From the NCBI RefSeq assembly GCF_000526215.1, contig NZ_JAFQ01000004.1, forward strand, positions 7,254,001 to 7,318,000: a stretch of DNA of 64,000 bases. Reading direction: 5' to 3'. Of this stretch, positions 18,701-26,166 are shown one piece after another (position 1 is the stretch's first letter; every line of letters begins with the position of its first letter). The notes under the pieces were generated by a model. That model was not told the origin of the DNA, did not search any database, and saw nothing but the letters and a program-made list of their open reading frames with translations. Source of the DNA: Nocardia sp. BMG51109 (GTDB taxonomy: Bacteria; Actinomycetota; Actinomycetes; Mycobacteriales; Mycobacteriaceae). A program made the position numbers and the translations under genes.

Positions 18701-21700
18701 CAAGATCTCTCCCGAGAACAAGACGGTCGAACTCGTCGGCGCCGACAACGAGGCCGCCGGCACGACCGCCGGGAAGCCGGGCAAACCGGCCGGCCAGTTC
18801 GAGGAGCAGAGCTTCGGCCGCCCGGACCGGACGTCGCATACCGTCTCGTCCGACGGATCGGTGACGACGCGCGGTCCGGACGGCTCCACCACCACCGTGA
18901 AGTCCGACGGCACAGCGGAATTCCGGTCGCCCTCCGGCGTGACCACCAAGTACGACCCGAGCGGCACCTCGATCCACTCCGGACCCGACCGCCCCACCGT
19001 CGTCACCCACCCGGACGGCACCGCCTACCGGGTCCCGACCGATCGCGGATCGTGGAACCGCAACTCCGAGGGACAGACCCTGGCGAGTACTCCGGACGGC
19101 ACGATGCACCTGATCGACCCCGACGGCGGCACGGTGCAGGTCGGTCGCGGCGTCGACGATCCGCAGCGCATGCGGATCACGCCCGACGACCACACGGTCG
19201 AGTTCTTCGACCCCGAGGGCAGGCCGGTCAAGGTCGAGGTGGATGCCAAGGGGCCGGTGCGGATCACCGGGCCGGACGGCTCGACCATCGCCGTGAAGCC
19301 GGACGGCTCGGCCGAATTCGTGTCCGAGAACGGCGACAAGAGCGGTTTCGGCAGCGGCGGCCGGCGCTCGGGCCCCAAGGCGAACTGGAACGACAACCCG
19401 GCCACCTGGACCAAGAGCGACGGCGACGTGCACATCACCGCGCCCGACGGCACGCATCTGGTGGTCGACACCGACAAGAAGATCCATCTCTCCCGGCCCG
19501 ACGACCCGAACAACATGATCACGGTCAACCCCGATCGTTCGATCGATGTGGGCCGGGCGGACTGGACCGCGCACACCATCGCACCCGACGGCTCGGTGCG
19601 GACGGAGTCCCCGGACGGCCACGTCACCACCGTGCAACCCGACGGCACAACGCGATTCACGCAGCCGGACGGGGACACCACGCTGTCCACGGACAACGGC
19701 ACCGTGGTGCGGGAGGGCCCGGACAAGCCCGTCGTGGTCTCCTGGATCGACGGCACGGAACAGACGCTGCGGCCCGACGCCTCGGTCACCGTCACGGAGC
19801 CCGACGGTACCCGGCACGTGATCGGCGACGCGGGCAATCCGCTGGGCGGCCGGGAGACCACGTTTCCGGACGGATCGACGACCACCGTGCCGAAGACGCC
19901 GGACGGGTTCGGGTTCCGGGACCGGCTCACCGGACCCAGGCGTCCCCCCGAGGTCGTGCTCGATCGCCCCGACGGCACCAGCCTGGCGCTGGACAACAAG
20001 GGCACGATGAAGGTCGTCGATCCCGACGGCACCACCTATGAGAAGGATTCGAAGGGCAACGTCCGGATCACGGGCCCGGGCCACGAGGACGGCGGGAAGA
20101 CGCAGGCGCCCATCGGATCCCGTCACGGCACGGTCGAACTGTCCAACGGCGCCACGGTGGAGAACACCTCCGGCGGCTTCAAGGTCTTCCATGGCGATTC
20201 GGTGTCCGAGGTCGGCCCGAACGGCGTGAAATTCACCGATATCCAGGGGATTTCACGGGAGACGCGGCCCGATGGCATGATCGGTGTTACCAATCCGGAC
20301 GGTACGATCCGGGATATCCGGTCGGATGGAGCGGTGCGCGTGACCGATCCCGACGGCACCTCCTCGGGCAGTCGGCCGGACGGCATCACATGGAAGGTCG
20401 ACGACGAGGGGAAGGTGCATGTCACCGATCCCGACGGCACCCGGCGCCCGCCGGTCGACCGGGACAGCCCGCACGTGCGTGGCAGCGACCTGACCCCCAT
20501 TTCGCCTCGGGGGCGTCTCGTGCCCTATCCGGATCCGCCGCCCCCCATGGCCTTTCAAGCACCGATCGCACCGGCGGCCGAGCAGTGGATTCCGGCGGGA
20601 CTGTTCCCGCCGCCCGGCTGGGTACCACCGCCCGGCTGGGTACCGCCGCCCGGCTGGGTACCCCCACCTGGCTGGGTTCCACCGCCCGGCTGGCCACCGC
20701 CACCGGGCAACTACTACCAGTGGCCGCCCCCGTGGTCGTCCGACTGGGGTAACTATTCGCCGACACCTCCGGGAGACGAGTCGGGTCCGGACCAGCCGGG
20801 CAACTCGGGCGGACCGGTCCCGGACTGGTCGGCGCTGGCGAATCAAGCCGGTAACGAGGCGGCCGAGCGAATCGCCCAGCAGTTGTCGGGGCTGTCGAAT
20901 CTGGCGAATCTCCCTGGGCTGTCGGACTTTTCCGGACTGTCGAATCCGCCGGACCTGTCGGGCCTCGGATTGGACGACCTGTTGTCGAATCTCGGCGGGT
21001 CCGACGGACTCTCCGGACTCGACGACCTGCTGTCGAAACTCGGCGGGTCGGACGGACCTTCCGGACTCGACGACCTGCTATCGAAACTCGGCGGGTCCGA
21101 CGGACTCTCCGGACTCGACGACCTGCTGTCGAAACTCGGCGGGTCGGACGGACCTTCCGGACTCGACGACCTCCTATCGAAACTCGGCGGGTCCGACGGA
21201 CTCTCCGGACTCGACGACCTGCTATCGAAACTCGGCGGATCCGACGGACTCTCGGGGTTGTCCGACCTGTTGTCGAGCCTCGGTGGGGCGGGCGGGCTTT
21301 CGGATATGTTGTCCGCCCTCAACGGCTTGTCGGGTCTCAACGGCCTGTCGGGTCTCGGTGACCTCTCCGGCCTCTCGGGCCTGTCTCCCCTGTCGGCACT
21401 GATGAACGCGCTGAGCGGGTCCAACGCCCTGGAATCGCTGTCGTCCGACGGGCTGCTGGACGCGCTGCGGCAAGGATCGTCCGGTGACCAAGGATCGCCC
21501 GGTGACGAGGGAACGACCACACCGGACCCGGCGCAGGACCCGGCGGCAAGGAACGACCCCGGTTCGTCCGATGCCGCCGGACCCGGTTCGTCGGCGGAGG
21601 ATGGGACCGGCTCGTCCGCACAGGACGGCTCGGGTTCGTCCGCGCAAGACGATTCGGGGCGGACGTCCGGCGCACCGAATTCGTCGTCGGAATCCGGACC

Positions 21701-22295
21701 GGGCGCGGACGCCCGGTCCGGGGGCGAATACGCACCCGACGGATCGAAATCCGGTGCGGCACCGAACGATACGGACGGCTCGGCGCCGACGGACGGCTCC
21801 GACCCCGCGAACGACTCCGGCAGTCCCGGCCAGGACGGCGAGGCGCGGCAGGGCGCGCCGGGTGCGCAGGCGGACGGGCAGGACGGCCGACAGGATGCGC
21901 AGCAGCCGGCCTCGTCGGGCAGTCCGGGCTCTCCGGGGTCGGGCGGAGCACCCGGCTCGAGCGGCGCCCCCGGTTCGCCCGGCGCGCCCGGCGGCCGTCA
22001 GCAGGGCGACGACCCCGAGAAACCGGCGCGCAAGGACCGCAAGGACCGCAAGTCGAACGACCGCAAGCCCCGCAAGCCGCCCAAGGTGGTTCTCGTGCCC
22101 TCCCCCGATGAGGAGGAAGCGCAGGACGGCCCCGGAGCACAGGCCGGTCCCGAGCCACAGAACAACCCCGGACTCGATGTGGACATCGCGTTCACCCTGG
22201 GGGATTCCGGCGGCGTCCAGGCCGAGTCCCGGGAAAACCCGGATTCCACGACACCGACGACCCGCGCCGACCGCGGCGATCCCCCCGGAGGCTGA
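15780..22295 (+). CDS. Giant CpnT-like type VII substrate B with beta-rich PDG repeats
   Basis: A 2171-residue protein. Residues 1-360 are the same N-terminal domain as substrate A (LPPELEWLAWVAGGEWP, WMFPPTAPAVEAAA). Residues 360-820 are Gly/Ser/Pro/Asn-rich and disordered. Residues 820-1580 are built of PDG-T/S modules, beta-rich, with larger repeating blocks of about 150 residues. Residues 1605-1650 are a PPGWVP repeat. Residues 1690-1860 are amphipathic GLDDLLSKLGG repeats. Then come a Ser/Asp/Gly tail, a basic patch (ARKDRKDRKSNDRKPRK) and VDIAFTLG at 2134-2141. No catalytic domain is recognised. A plausible role is a very large surface or cell-contact protein exported by an ESX system encoded elsewhere. 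Confidence 0.7.
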   Translation: MGLYLPPELEWLAWVAGGEWPEGDETVIREVSAAWKDAAEELRSVIPDIETAKEMAVQAYSSGAGSDSIGSMFDGILTGENSMESLAKYMESISDAAFDMGTQVEAAKLTVIISLIALAIEIAWAWMFPPTAPAVEAAATTTTQTVVRFVARFLQDKIVHKVLQVFGDKFADLASGWVAKILEGMLISAGIDLGVQLGQMAGGTRREFDGTQFGAAVAGGAAGGAFAHGFGNFLGNQTGKFLGDKLSNPWVRMGNGMVVGAGGGVFGNVGYSLGSSMVTGDWAETFGSGAGWVGGAAQGAIGGGVRGFRSDFEGPGFKNFEIGPLTVDTPGSGSDHSNTPAGNPRSWDNTSFEGEQNAFNPPPGYNSPGSGGGSDFGGRPTIPAAAGPTGNDSGGGQGPVSRPETPVPGNSPGFGQNSPFGGNGFGGGQKPSDPGTVNGGRDTVPTAGNSGGNNQSPPAASNFGGGPESSPFGNSGGGPQSSPFGNSGGGPESSPFGNSGGGPESSPFGESGGDRTSSTTGDFGDGNQTPGNSGGDGNRTPSTFDDSGSDGSRTPDTVSNYGDEGNQASSLTGGAGGQQSGGAGAYAGQGGPQAPASNAPASNPSGGYGDGAVSRPSTPPPGGTPGTSSPFPGRNEPVSPISPLSRSGSVASFRTVSSISSLGSVEGTGGTSATNIPGRAGSAPAGPGLGDGGSGSRGPLSASSTGQTPIDRSAPPPSNRSQLPASNDGSASRPVGPDADGDRSSRQGSGGRPLGPGADGDRVSRDGSGGRPGPTGGGRDETQLPPYGSRTPGGEHDGAGLGNLRGGPPADSGGSQGGDRSPRWTRNPDGTLTVRLSDGTEVQVQDGFLFVGMPGGVDGGAAAPHSFRPDGSVRFPGANGSTTTVKPNGEVEQHAPNGEKTTYQPDGTKVESGPGRPTMVTTPDGTVHTVPTDKQGWTRGDDDDFTVVSQDGTHHTVDADGNIVVRRPGDPHGIKISPENKTVELVGADNEAAGTTAGKPGKPAGQFEEQSFGRPDRTSHTVSSDGSVTTRGPDGSTTTVKSDGTAEFRSPSGVTTKYDPSGTSIHSGPDRPTVVTHPDGTAYRVPTDRGSWNRNSEGQTLASTPDGTMHLIDPDGGTVQVGRGVDDPQRMRITPDDHTVEFFDPEGRPVKVEVDAKGPVRITGPDGSTIAVKPDGSAEFVSENGDKSGFGSGGRRSGPKANWNDNPATWTKSDGDVHITAPDGTHLVVDTDKKIHLSRPDDPNNMITVNPDRSIDVGRADWTAHTIAPDGSVRTESPDGHVTTVQPDGTTRFTQPDGDTTLSTDNGTVVREGPDKPVVVSWIDGTEQTLRPDASVTVTEPDGTRHVIGDAGNPLGGRETTFPDGSTTTVPKTPDGFGFRDRLTGPRRPPEVVLDRPDGTSLALDNKGTMKVVDPDGTTYEKDSKGNVRITGPGHEDGGKTQAPIGSRHGTVELSNGATVENTSGGFKVFHGDSVSEVGPNGVKFTDIQGISRETRPDGMIGVTNPDGTIRDIRSDGAVRVTDPDGTSSGSRPDGITWKVDDEGKVHVTDPDGTRRPPVDRDSPHVRGSDLTPISPRGRLVPYPDPPPPMAFQAPIAPAAEQWIPAGLFPPPGWVPPPGWVPPPGWVPPPGWVPPPGWPPPPGNYYQWPPPWSSDWGNYSPTPPGDESGPDQPGNSGGPVPDWSALANQAGNEAAERIAQQLSGLSNLANLPGLSDFSGLSNPPDLSGLGLDDLLSNLGGSDGLSGLDDLLSKLGGSDGPSGLDDLLSKLGGSDGLSGLDDLLSKLGGSDGPSGLDDLLSKLGGSDGLSGLDDLLSKLGGSDGLSGLSDLLSSLGGAGGLSDMLSALNGLSGLNGLSGLGDLSGLSGLSPLSALMNALSGSNALESLSSDGLLDALRQGSSGDQGSPGDEGTTTPDPAQDPAARNDPGSSDAAGPGSSAEDGTGSSAQDGSGSSAQDDSGRTSGAPNSSSESGPGADARSGGEYAPDGSKSGAAPNDTDGSAPTDGSDPANDSGSPGQDGEARQGAPGAQADGQDGRQDAQQPASSGSPGSPGSGGAPGSSGAPGSPGAPGGRQQGDDPEKPARKDRKDRKSNDRKPRKPPKVVLVPSPDEEEAQDGPGAQAGPEPQNNPGLDVDIAFTLGDSGGVQAESRENPDSTTPTTRADRGDPPGG
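18360..20450 (+). repeat. PDG-module repeat region of giant substrate B
   Basis: Dozens of short modules containing PDG-T or PDG-S at roughly 10-20 residue spacing. They are arranged in larger blocks: SVxxxxPDGSTTTVKxDG, TTxxxPxGT, SGPxRPTxVTxPDGT, VPTD, then TVE. Two such blocks (about 18390-18735 and 18837-19210) are clearly alike, and a third, partial one lies near 19565-19830. The pattern predicts repetitive beta hairpins, similar in flavour to RHS/YD-repeat shells but without the YD dipeptide. Confidence 0.65.
20598..20712 (+). repeat. 18-bp repeat encoding PPGWVP
   Basis: Six or so in-frame copies of an 18-base unit of the form CCGCCCGGCTGGGTACCN encode PPPGWVPPPGW. It is a short Trp- and Pro-rich linker between the PDG region and the leucine-rich amphipathic repeats of giant substrate B. 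Confidence 0.8.
21006..21245 (+). repeat. 48-bp tandem repeat encoding amphipathic helices
   Basis: Five near-identical 48-base units start at 21006, 21054, 21102, 21150 and 21198. Each encodes a 16-residue peptide around GLDDLLSKLGGSDG. The units alternate between two subtypes (GLSGLDD and GPSGLDD), which indicates duplication of a 96-base pair of units. Degenerate copies flank the array on both sides (20960-21005 and 21246-21400). Confidence 0.85.
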
Positions 22296-22346
22296 TCGCG
22301 GTGACAGGCCCTATCGAATGCAGAGACCCGAACAGGAGCGGAACAC

Positions 22347-24917
22347 ATGGCTGATCCGGGTGGTACCCCTACCGGTGGCCCCAACGACACCTCGTCCCAG
22401 GACCTGACGGACTGGACGAGCCTCAGTGATCAGGTGAACAACGGCGGTCTCAGCCTGAATCGGGATCAGGATGTCACCGTCGTCGATCAAACCTTCACGG
22501 ACGCCGCGAGCGCCGTCCACGAGCTGATCAAGCAGTTGGAGTATTACAAGAAGTACATCACCGATAACAAACTCAACGGTCTCCCGCCGCTGACCAACGA
22601 ACTCGGCGGCGGCGAGCTCACCAATATCTACAACCAAAAAGGCACGGACATCGTCGAGGGAATCGAGACGATGACGAAAATCCTGAAAGAGATGCAGGAT
22701 GCCTTCCTCGACGCGCTGAAGGCCTACCGAGAGGCCGACGACAAGTCGGCCGAGGATCTGAGCAAGGTCCGCGACGCGGGCGTGAAGAACGATCCGGGCA
22801 GCCGGAACCCACCCGGCGCGTCGAATTTCGGAGTGCACGATCCGGACGATATGCCGGAGGCGCCGAAGGCGCCCGGCAACAAGGACACGACGGTGTCGGT
22901 ATCGATCAGCGACGCCAGTGCCTGGGGTTTCGACGGGTTCTATCATTTCGGACGTTCGATCGCCGACGCACCCAACAGCGACTGGGCCACCAATATCGCC
23001 GGTACCCGATACCAGTGGCTGGCGAACCAGATGTCCGCCGATATCGCGGCACTCACCAGCCACCTGTCGAAGATCGACGACGACATGTGGAGCGGCACCG
23101 GTAAGGACGCCGCGATCAAAGCGGTGAACCGTTTCGAAGAGGGTTCGAAGGCGTTCGGCGACAGCATCAACTCACTGGCCGGGAATCTGACCTACACGTC
23201 GACCTGGCTGAAGATGACGTTCAACGGAATGCCCGAGTACACGTACGACGACTACCGCCACGGCCGTGGTAACCCCGCCGTGGCCTATGTGCCCTGCACG
23301 CTGGAGAAGTGGCGTAAGAAGTATCTGGACCGGTACAACGACTGGTACACGGCCGGCATCAAGGCATCGGTCGCCGCGTTCCCCATGATCACCGTCCTCG
23401 GTACGGGTACCGGGAACATCAACGCCGGCGAGGGCGGCGGTGGCGGGACCGGCACGGGCACAGGAACCGGAACGGGAACGGGCACCGGCACAGGGACGGG
23501 CACCGGAACGGGCACCGGCACAGGGACGGGCACCGGAACGGGAACAGGCACCGGAACGGGCACCGGCACCGGCACGGGGTCCTACGGGGACGGTTATTCG
23601 GCAGGCTATTCGGCAGGATATTCGGCCGCGGCCACGATGAGCGGAGGCGGCTACGGCGGTGGCTACGGCACCGGAACCGGAACCGGCGGGGGCTACGGCG
23701 GCGGCACGGGCACCGGTACCGGCGGCGGCTACGGCGGCGGCACGGGGGGCGGCACCGGTGGCGGCCAAGGCGGCGGCACGGGCACCGGTACCGGCGGCGG
23801 CTACAACGGCGAGACCGGCGGCGGCGAAGGCGGCGGCCAAGGCGGCGGCCAGGGCGGCGGCCTCCCGGGCGACACCGGCAGCGGCGGCGGCCAAGGGTAC
23901 GGCGGCACGGCGGATACGGGTAACTCCGACCTCGGAAACGGCGGCGGGTCCGACTCCGGTTCCGGCTACGAAGAGGGTTACGCGGAAGGCTATTCGGACG
24001 GCATGTCGGAGGCCTCGTCGCTGATCGACCAGTACCTCGGCGGTACCGGACTCGGCGGAGGCGGCTCGACGCAGACCGGCGGGGGCGGCGGTCACGGGTC
24101 CGGCTCGGGCTCGGGCGGCTCCCTGCTCGACCAGCTGCTCGGCGACAGCGGCTCGGGATCGGGATCCCTGCTCGACCAGTTGCTCGGCGACAGCGGCTCA
24201 GGTTCGGGCTCGCTGCTCGACCAGTTGCTCGGCGAGAGCGGCTCGGGATCCCTGCTGGACCAGCTGCTCAACGGCAGCGGGTCGGAATCGGGCCTCGGAT
24301 CCCTGCTGCAGGAACTGCTCGGCAGCGGCTCGGGATCGGGGATGGAATCCCTGCTCAACGAGTTGCTCGCCGGGTCGAGTGGTTCGGGGCTCGGGTCGGC
24401 TCTGTCGAACCTCGGTGAGCTGCTCGGCGGTGGCGCTTCCGCGATGAACTCGGTACTCGGACCGGTCCTCGAACAGTTGGGCGCGGACCTGTCCGGAGTG
24501 GGTGGCGCGATAGACGGTGCGCTCGGCGACGCGCTGACCGGCCTGGGCGCCGGCATCGCCGGAGCCGGAGACGCGCTCGGCAACATGATGAGCGGCGCCG
24601 GAGCGGGAGCGGCCGGTGCCGGAGCGGCGCTCGGCGGCGCGCTCAGCGACGCCGGACGCAACCTGTCGAAGCTGTTCCCGCGAGCGAGCGTTCCCACCAG
24701 CAACGTTCCGCAGGAACTGGGCGGCGCCATCCAGGGCGGCGGCTCGGGCAACAGCTCCCCCATGGGCGGCGGCGCACCCATGGGCGGCGGAGCGGGCGGC
24801 GGTGCCGCCGGCGGCGGCACGAAGGAACATAAGCGAGCGAAGTATCTGGACAGTACGAGTAATCTCGACGAGGCCCTCGATGAGCCCGATCGGGTGCGGC
24901 CGGTGATCGAGCCGTGA
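22347..24917 (+). CDS. PPE/EspB-like type VII substrate C with low-complexity tail
   Basis: An 856-residue protein. Residues 1-350 are predicted helical, with a charged N-terminal half and a second half containing [13 protein letters not shown] near residue 245, a WXG-type turn as in PPE/EspB-like proteins. From residue 365 on the sequence is low complexity: a (Gly-Thr)n run, GYSAGYSAG and GGGYGGG repeats, [13 protein letters not shown], then [15 protein letters not shown] repeats at 590-670, and Gly/Ala-rich helices. The end (residues 830-856) is charged and well ordered ([19 protein letters not shown]). EspG encoded immediately downstream typically binds PPE-type proteins, so this is its probable client. 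The start has AGGAG eight bases upstream. Confidence 0.68.
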   Translation: MADPGGTPTGGPNDTSSQDLTDWTSLSDQVNNGGLSLNRDQDVTVVDQTFTDAASAVHELIKQLEYYKKYITDNKLNGLPPLTNELGGGELTNIYNQKGTDIVEGIETMTKILKEMQDAFLDALKAYREADDKSAEDLSKVRDAGVKNDPGSRNPPGASNFGVHDPDDMPEAPKAPGNKDTTVSVSISDASAWGFDGFYHFGRSIADAPNSDWATNIAGTRYQWLANQMSADIAALTSHLSKIDDDMWSGTGKDAAIKAVNRFEEGSKAFGDSINSLAGNLTYTSTWLKMTFNGMPEYTYDDYRHGRGNPAVAYVPCTLEKWRKKYLDRYNDWYTAGIKASVAAFPMITVLGTGTGNINAGEGGGGGTGTGTGTGTGTGTGTGTGTGTGTGTGTGTGTGTGTGTGTGTGTGSYGDGYSAGYSAGYSAAATMSGGGYGGGYGTGTGTGGGYGGGTGTGTGGGYGGGTGGGTGGGQGGGTGTGTGGGYNGETGGGEGGGQGGGQGGGLPGDTGSGGGQGYGGTADTGNSDLGNGGGSDSGSGYEEGYAEGYSDGMSEASSLIDQYLGGTGLGGGGSTQTGGGGGHGSGSGSGGSLLDQLLGDSGSGSGSLLDQLLGDSGSGSGSLLDQLLGESGSGSLLDQLLNGSGSESGLGSLLQELLGSGSGSGMESLLNELLAGSSGSGLGSALSNLGELLGGGASAMNSVLGPVLEQLGADLSGVGGAIDGALGDALTGLGAGIAGAGDALGNMMSGAGAGAAGAGAALGGALSDAGRNLSKLFPRASVPTSNVPQELGGAIQGGGSGNSSPMGGGAPMGGGAGGGAAGGGTKEHKRAKYLDSTSNLDEALDEPDRVRPVIEP
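23448..23579 (+). repeat. 6-bp repeat encoding (Gly-Thr)n
   Basis: About 22 units of the pattern GGNACN encode a Gly-Thr dipeptide run in substrate C. The units differ at third codon positions and are grouped into larger GGCACNGGNACNGGNACG blocks. The run is likely to slip or recombine in frame. Similar shorter Gly-Thr and Gly-Tyr runs continue to about 23880. Confidence 0.85.
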
Positions 24918-25726
24918 CAATGTCGTGGGATTTCACCGGCATCGAGTTCCAGGTGCTCTGCGAACGGTATCGGGACGGCGAGCTGCCGGCACCGCTGTTC
25001 TACACGCTCGACGAGCCCATGACGCTCGACGAATCCGCACGCCTGAAGGGAAAGACGTGGGATGAGCTGCGGGCGAAGTGGGATCCGGCCTGGGACTCGA
25101 TGATCGAGGCCATGTGCGCGCCCGAGATGTACATCCGGGTGCACGGCTGGGACGAGCTGGATATGGAGAACGGTAAGAAGAAGATCTACATGCACTTCGC
25201 CCGCAAGGGCGTCTGGGCCTACAAGTTCAACCAGAAACCCGGAAAGACGTTCTGGCACACCGACGGATATACCGTGACCGAATGCGATCCGCGGAGCCTC
25301 GGCGCCGAGGTGGTCCGGTCACTGCCCAAGGTCGGGGCGGGCCATATTTCGAGTGTTCCGGTCGTCACCGATCCGCAGGAGTACATCGGCCACGGCGGCG
25401 GCAGCTTCATCATGGACGATGACCACCTCGAGGACCGGGCCGTCGCCGGCTCCCGGAAGTTCTTCGAGACCAAGGCGAGTCTCACCGGCACGATCGTGGC
25501 CGTCCAGGGGCGGTCGAAGTACGGACCGCGCGGTATCCACGAGACCAAGAAGCTGTTCCGCGATGTGATCGGGGACGGCCGCTACGTGATGGCGCTCGAC
25601 GACGCTCCGGTGGCGGAGGCCGTCGGGCCGCAGCAGCTCGCCGACCGAATTCAGGACGATATCGACAACCTGATGCTGCGGATGGAGACACACTGGGAGT
25701 CCGGATATCCCCAGGACCGGTACTGA
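24914..25726 (+). CDS. espG: ESX secretion-associated chaperone EspG
   Basis: Cytosolic chaperone that binds PPE-type substrates and delivers them to an ESX secretion machine. The 270-residue protein has the family's N-terminal pattern ([19 protein letters not shown]) and the later segment with [13 protein letters not shown] followed by GDGRYVMA, matching the EspG motif ending in GRY. Length is normal for EspG. The GTG at 24914 overlaps the stop of the substrate C gene (GTGA); an ATG two codons later at 24920 is an equally possible start. Position directly after a PPE-like gene supports a cognate chaperone-client pair. Confidence 0.82.
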   Translation: MTMSWDFTGIEFQVLCERYRDGELPAPLFYTLDEPMTLDESARLKGKTWDELRAKWDPAWDSMIEAMCAPEMYIRVHGWDELDMENGKKKIYMHFARKGVWAYKFNQKPGKTFWHTDGYTVTECDPRSLGAEVVRSLPKVGAGHISSVPVVTDPQEYIGHGGGSFIMDDDHLEDRAVAGSRKFFETKASLTGTIVAVQGRSKYGPRGIHETKKLFRDVIGDGRYVMALDDAPVAEAVGPQQLADRIQDDIDNLMLRMETHWESGYPQDRY

Positions 25727-25781
25727 ACACAGGACCGGCACCGGATACCCGGTAACCGTTGACACGAGGACAGGAGAGGCG

Positions 25782-26084
25782 ATGGCCGGGGAACAGCCCG
25801 TCGAGGTCGACACCACGAAATTGCGGAATGCCGCGGGAAAGGTGGACGACGTCGCCGGACGGGTGCGAGGCACCGTCGACAATCTGAAGACCACGCTGGA
25901 CGAGAAGGGTTATCCGTGGGGAAAGGACAGCTACGGAGACAAATTCACCCAGGGTGAGCAGGGCTACGACAAGTCCAGCAAGAATCTGGTCGACGGCGCG
26001 GACAACATGGCGAACTCGCTCGACCAGTTCGGCGTCAGCATGAACGACGCCGCCGACAAGATGGACAACATGGACCAGCGTTGA
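25782..26084 (+). CDS. WXG100 family (ESAT-6-like) protein 2
   Basis: A 100-residue helical hairpin with the turn at Trp46-Gly47 in PWGKDSYGDKF, followed by GEQGY, almost the same as in the WXG100 protein at 14151-14456. It starts at an ATG with AGGAG just upstream and is the last gene of the plus-strand operon, followed at once by a strong hairpin. With one WXG100 protein per arm, the two may form a heterodimer with each other or each pair with the giant of its own arm. Confidence 0.87.
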   Translation: MAGEQPVEVDTTKLRNAAGKVDDVAGRVRGTVDNLKTTLDEKGYPWGKDSYGDKFTQGEQGYDKSSKNLVDGADNMANSLDQFGVSMNDAADKMDNMDQR

Positions 26085-26087
26085 GCC

Positions 26088-26131
26088 GGCTCCGTGGCCG
26101 GTCGCCGAACGAGGCGGCCGACCACGGAGCC
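26088..26131. terminator. Bidirectional terminator hairpin
   Basis: A 19-bp stem (26088-26106 with 26113-26131) has one mismatch and one G-T wobble, and closes a six-base GAACGA loop. It starts three bases after the WXG100 stop codon and lies between convergent genes. There is no U-tract, as usual for actinomycete terminators. It probably serves both the ESX operon and the monooxygenase gene. Confidence 0.75.
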
Positions 26132-26166
26132 CGTCGTGCCTGGCGGGTCAGGCCGTGCCTGGCAGG

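Noticed and set aside
18240..20192. A 650-codon minus-strand open frame opposite the PDG region of giant B
   Set aside because: Its regular pattern simply reflects the repeated GGNTCNGAC-type codons of the real gene on the other strand.
21006..21245. CRISPR-like array of 48-bp repeats
   Set aside because: Units are contiguous with no unique spacers, are in frame, and encode a regular peptide; no cas genes are present.
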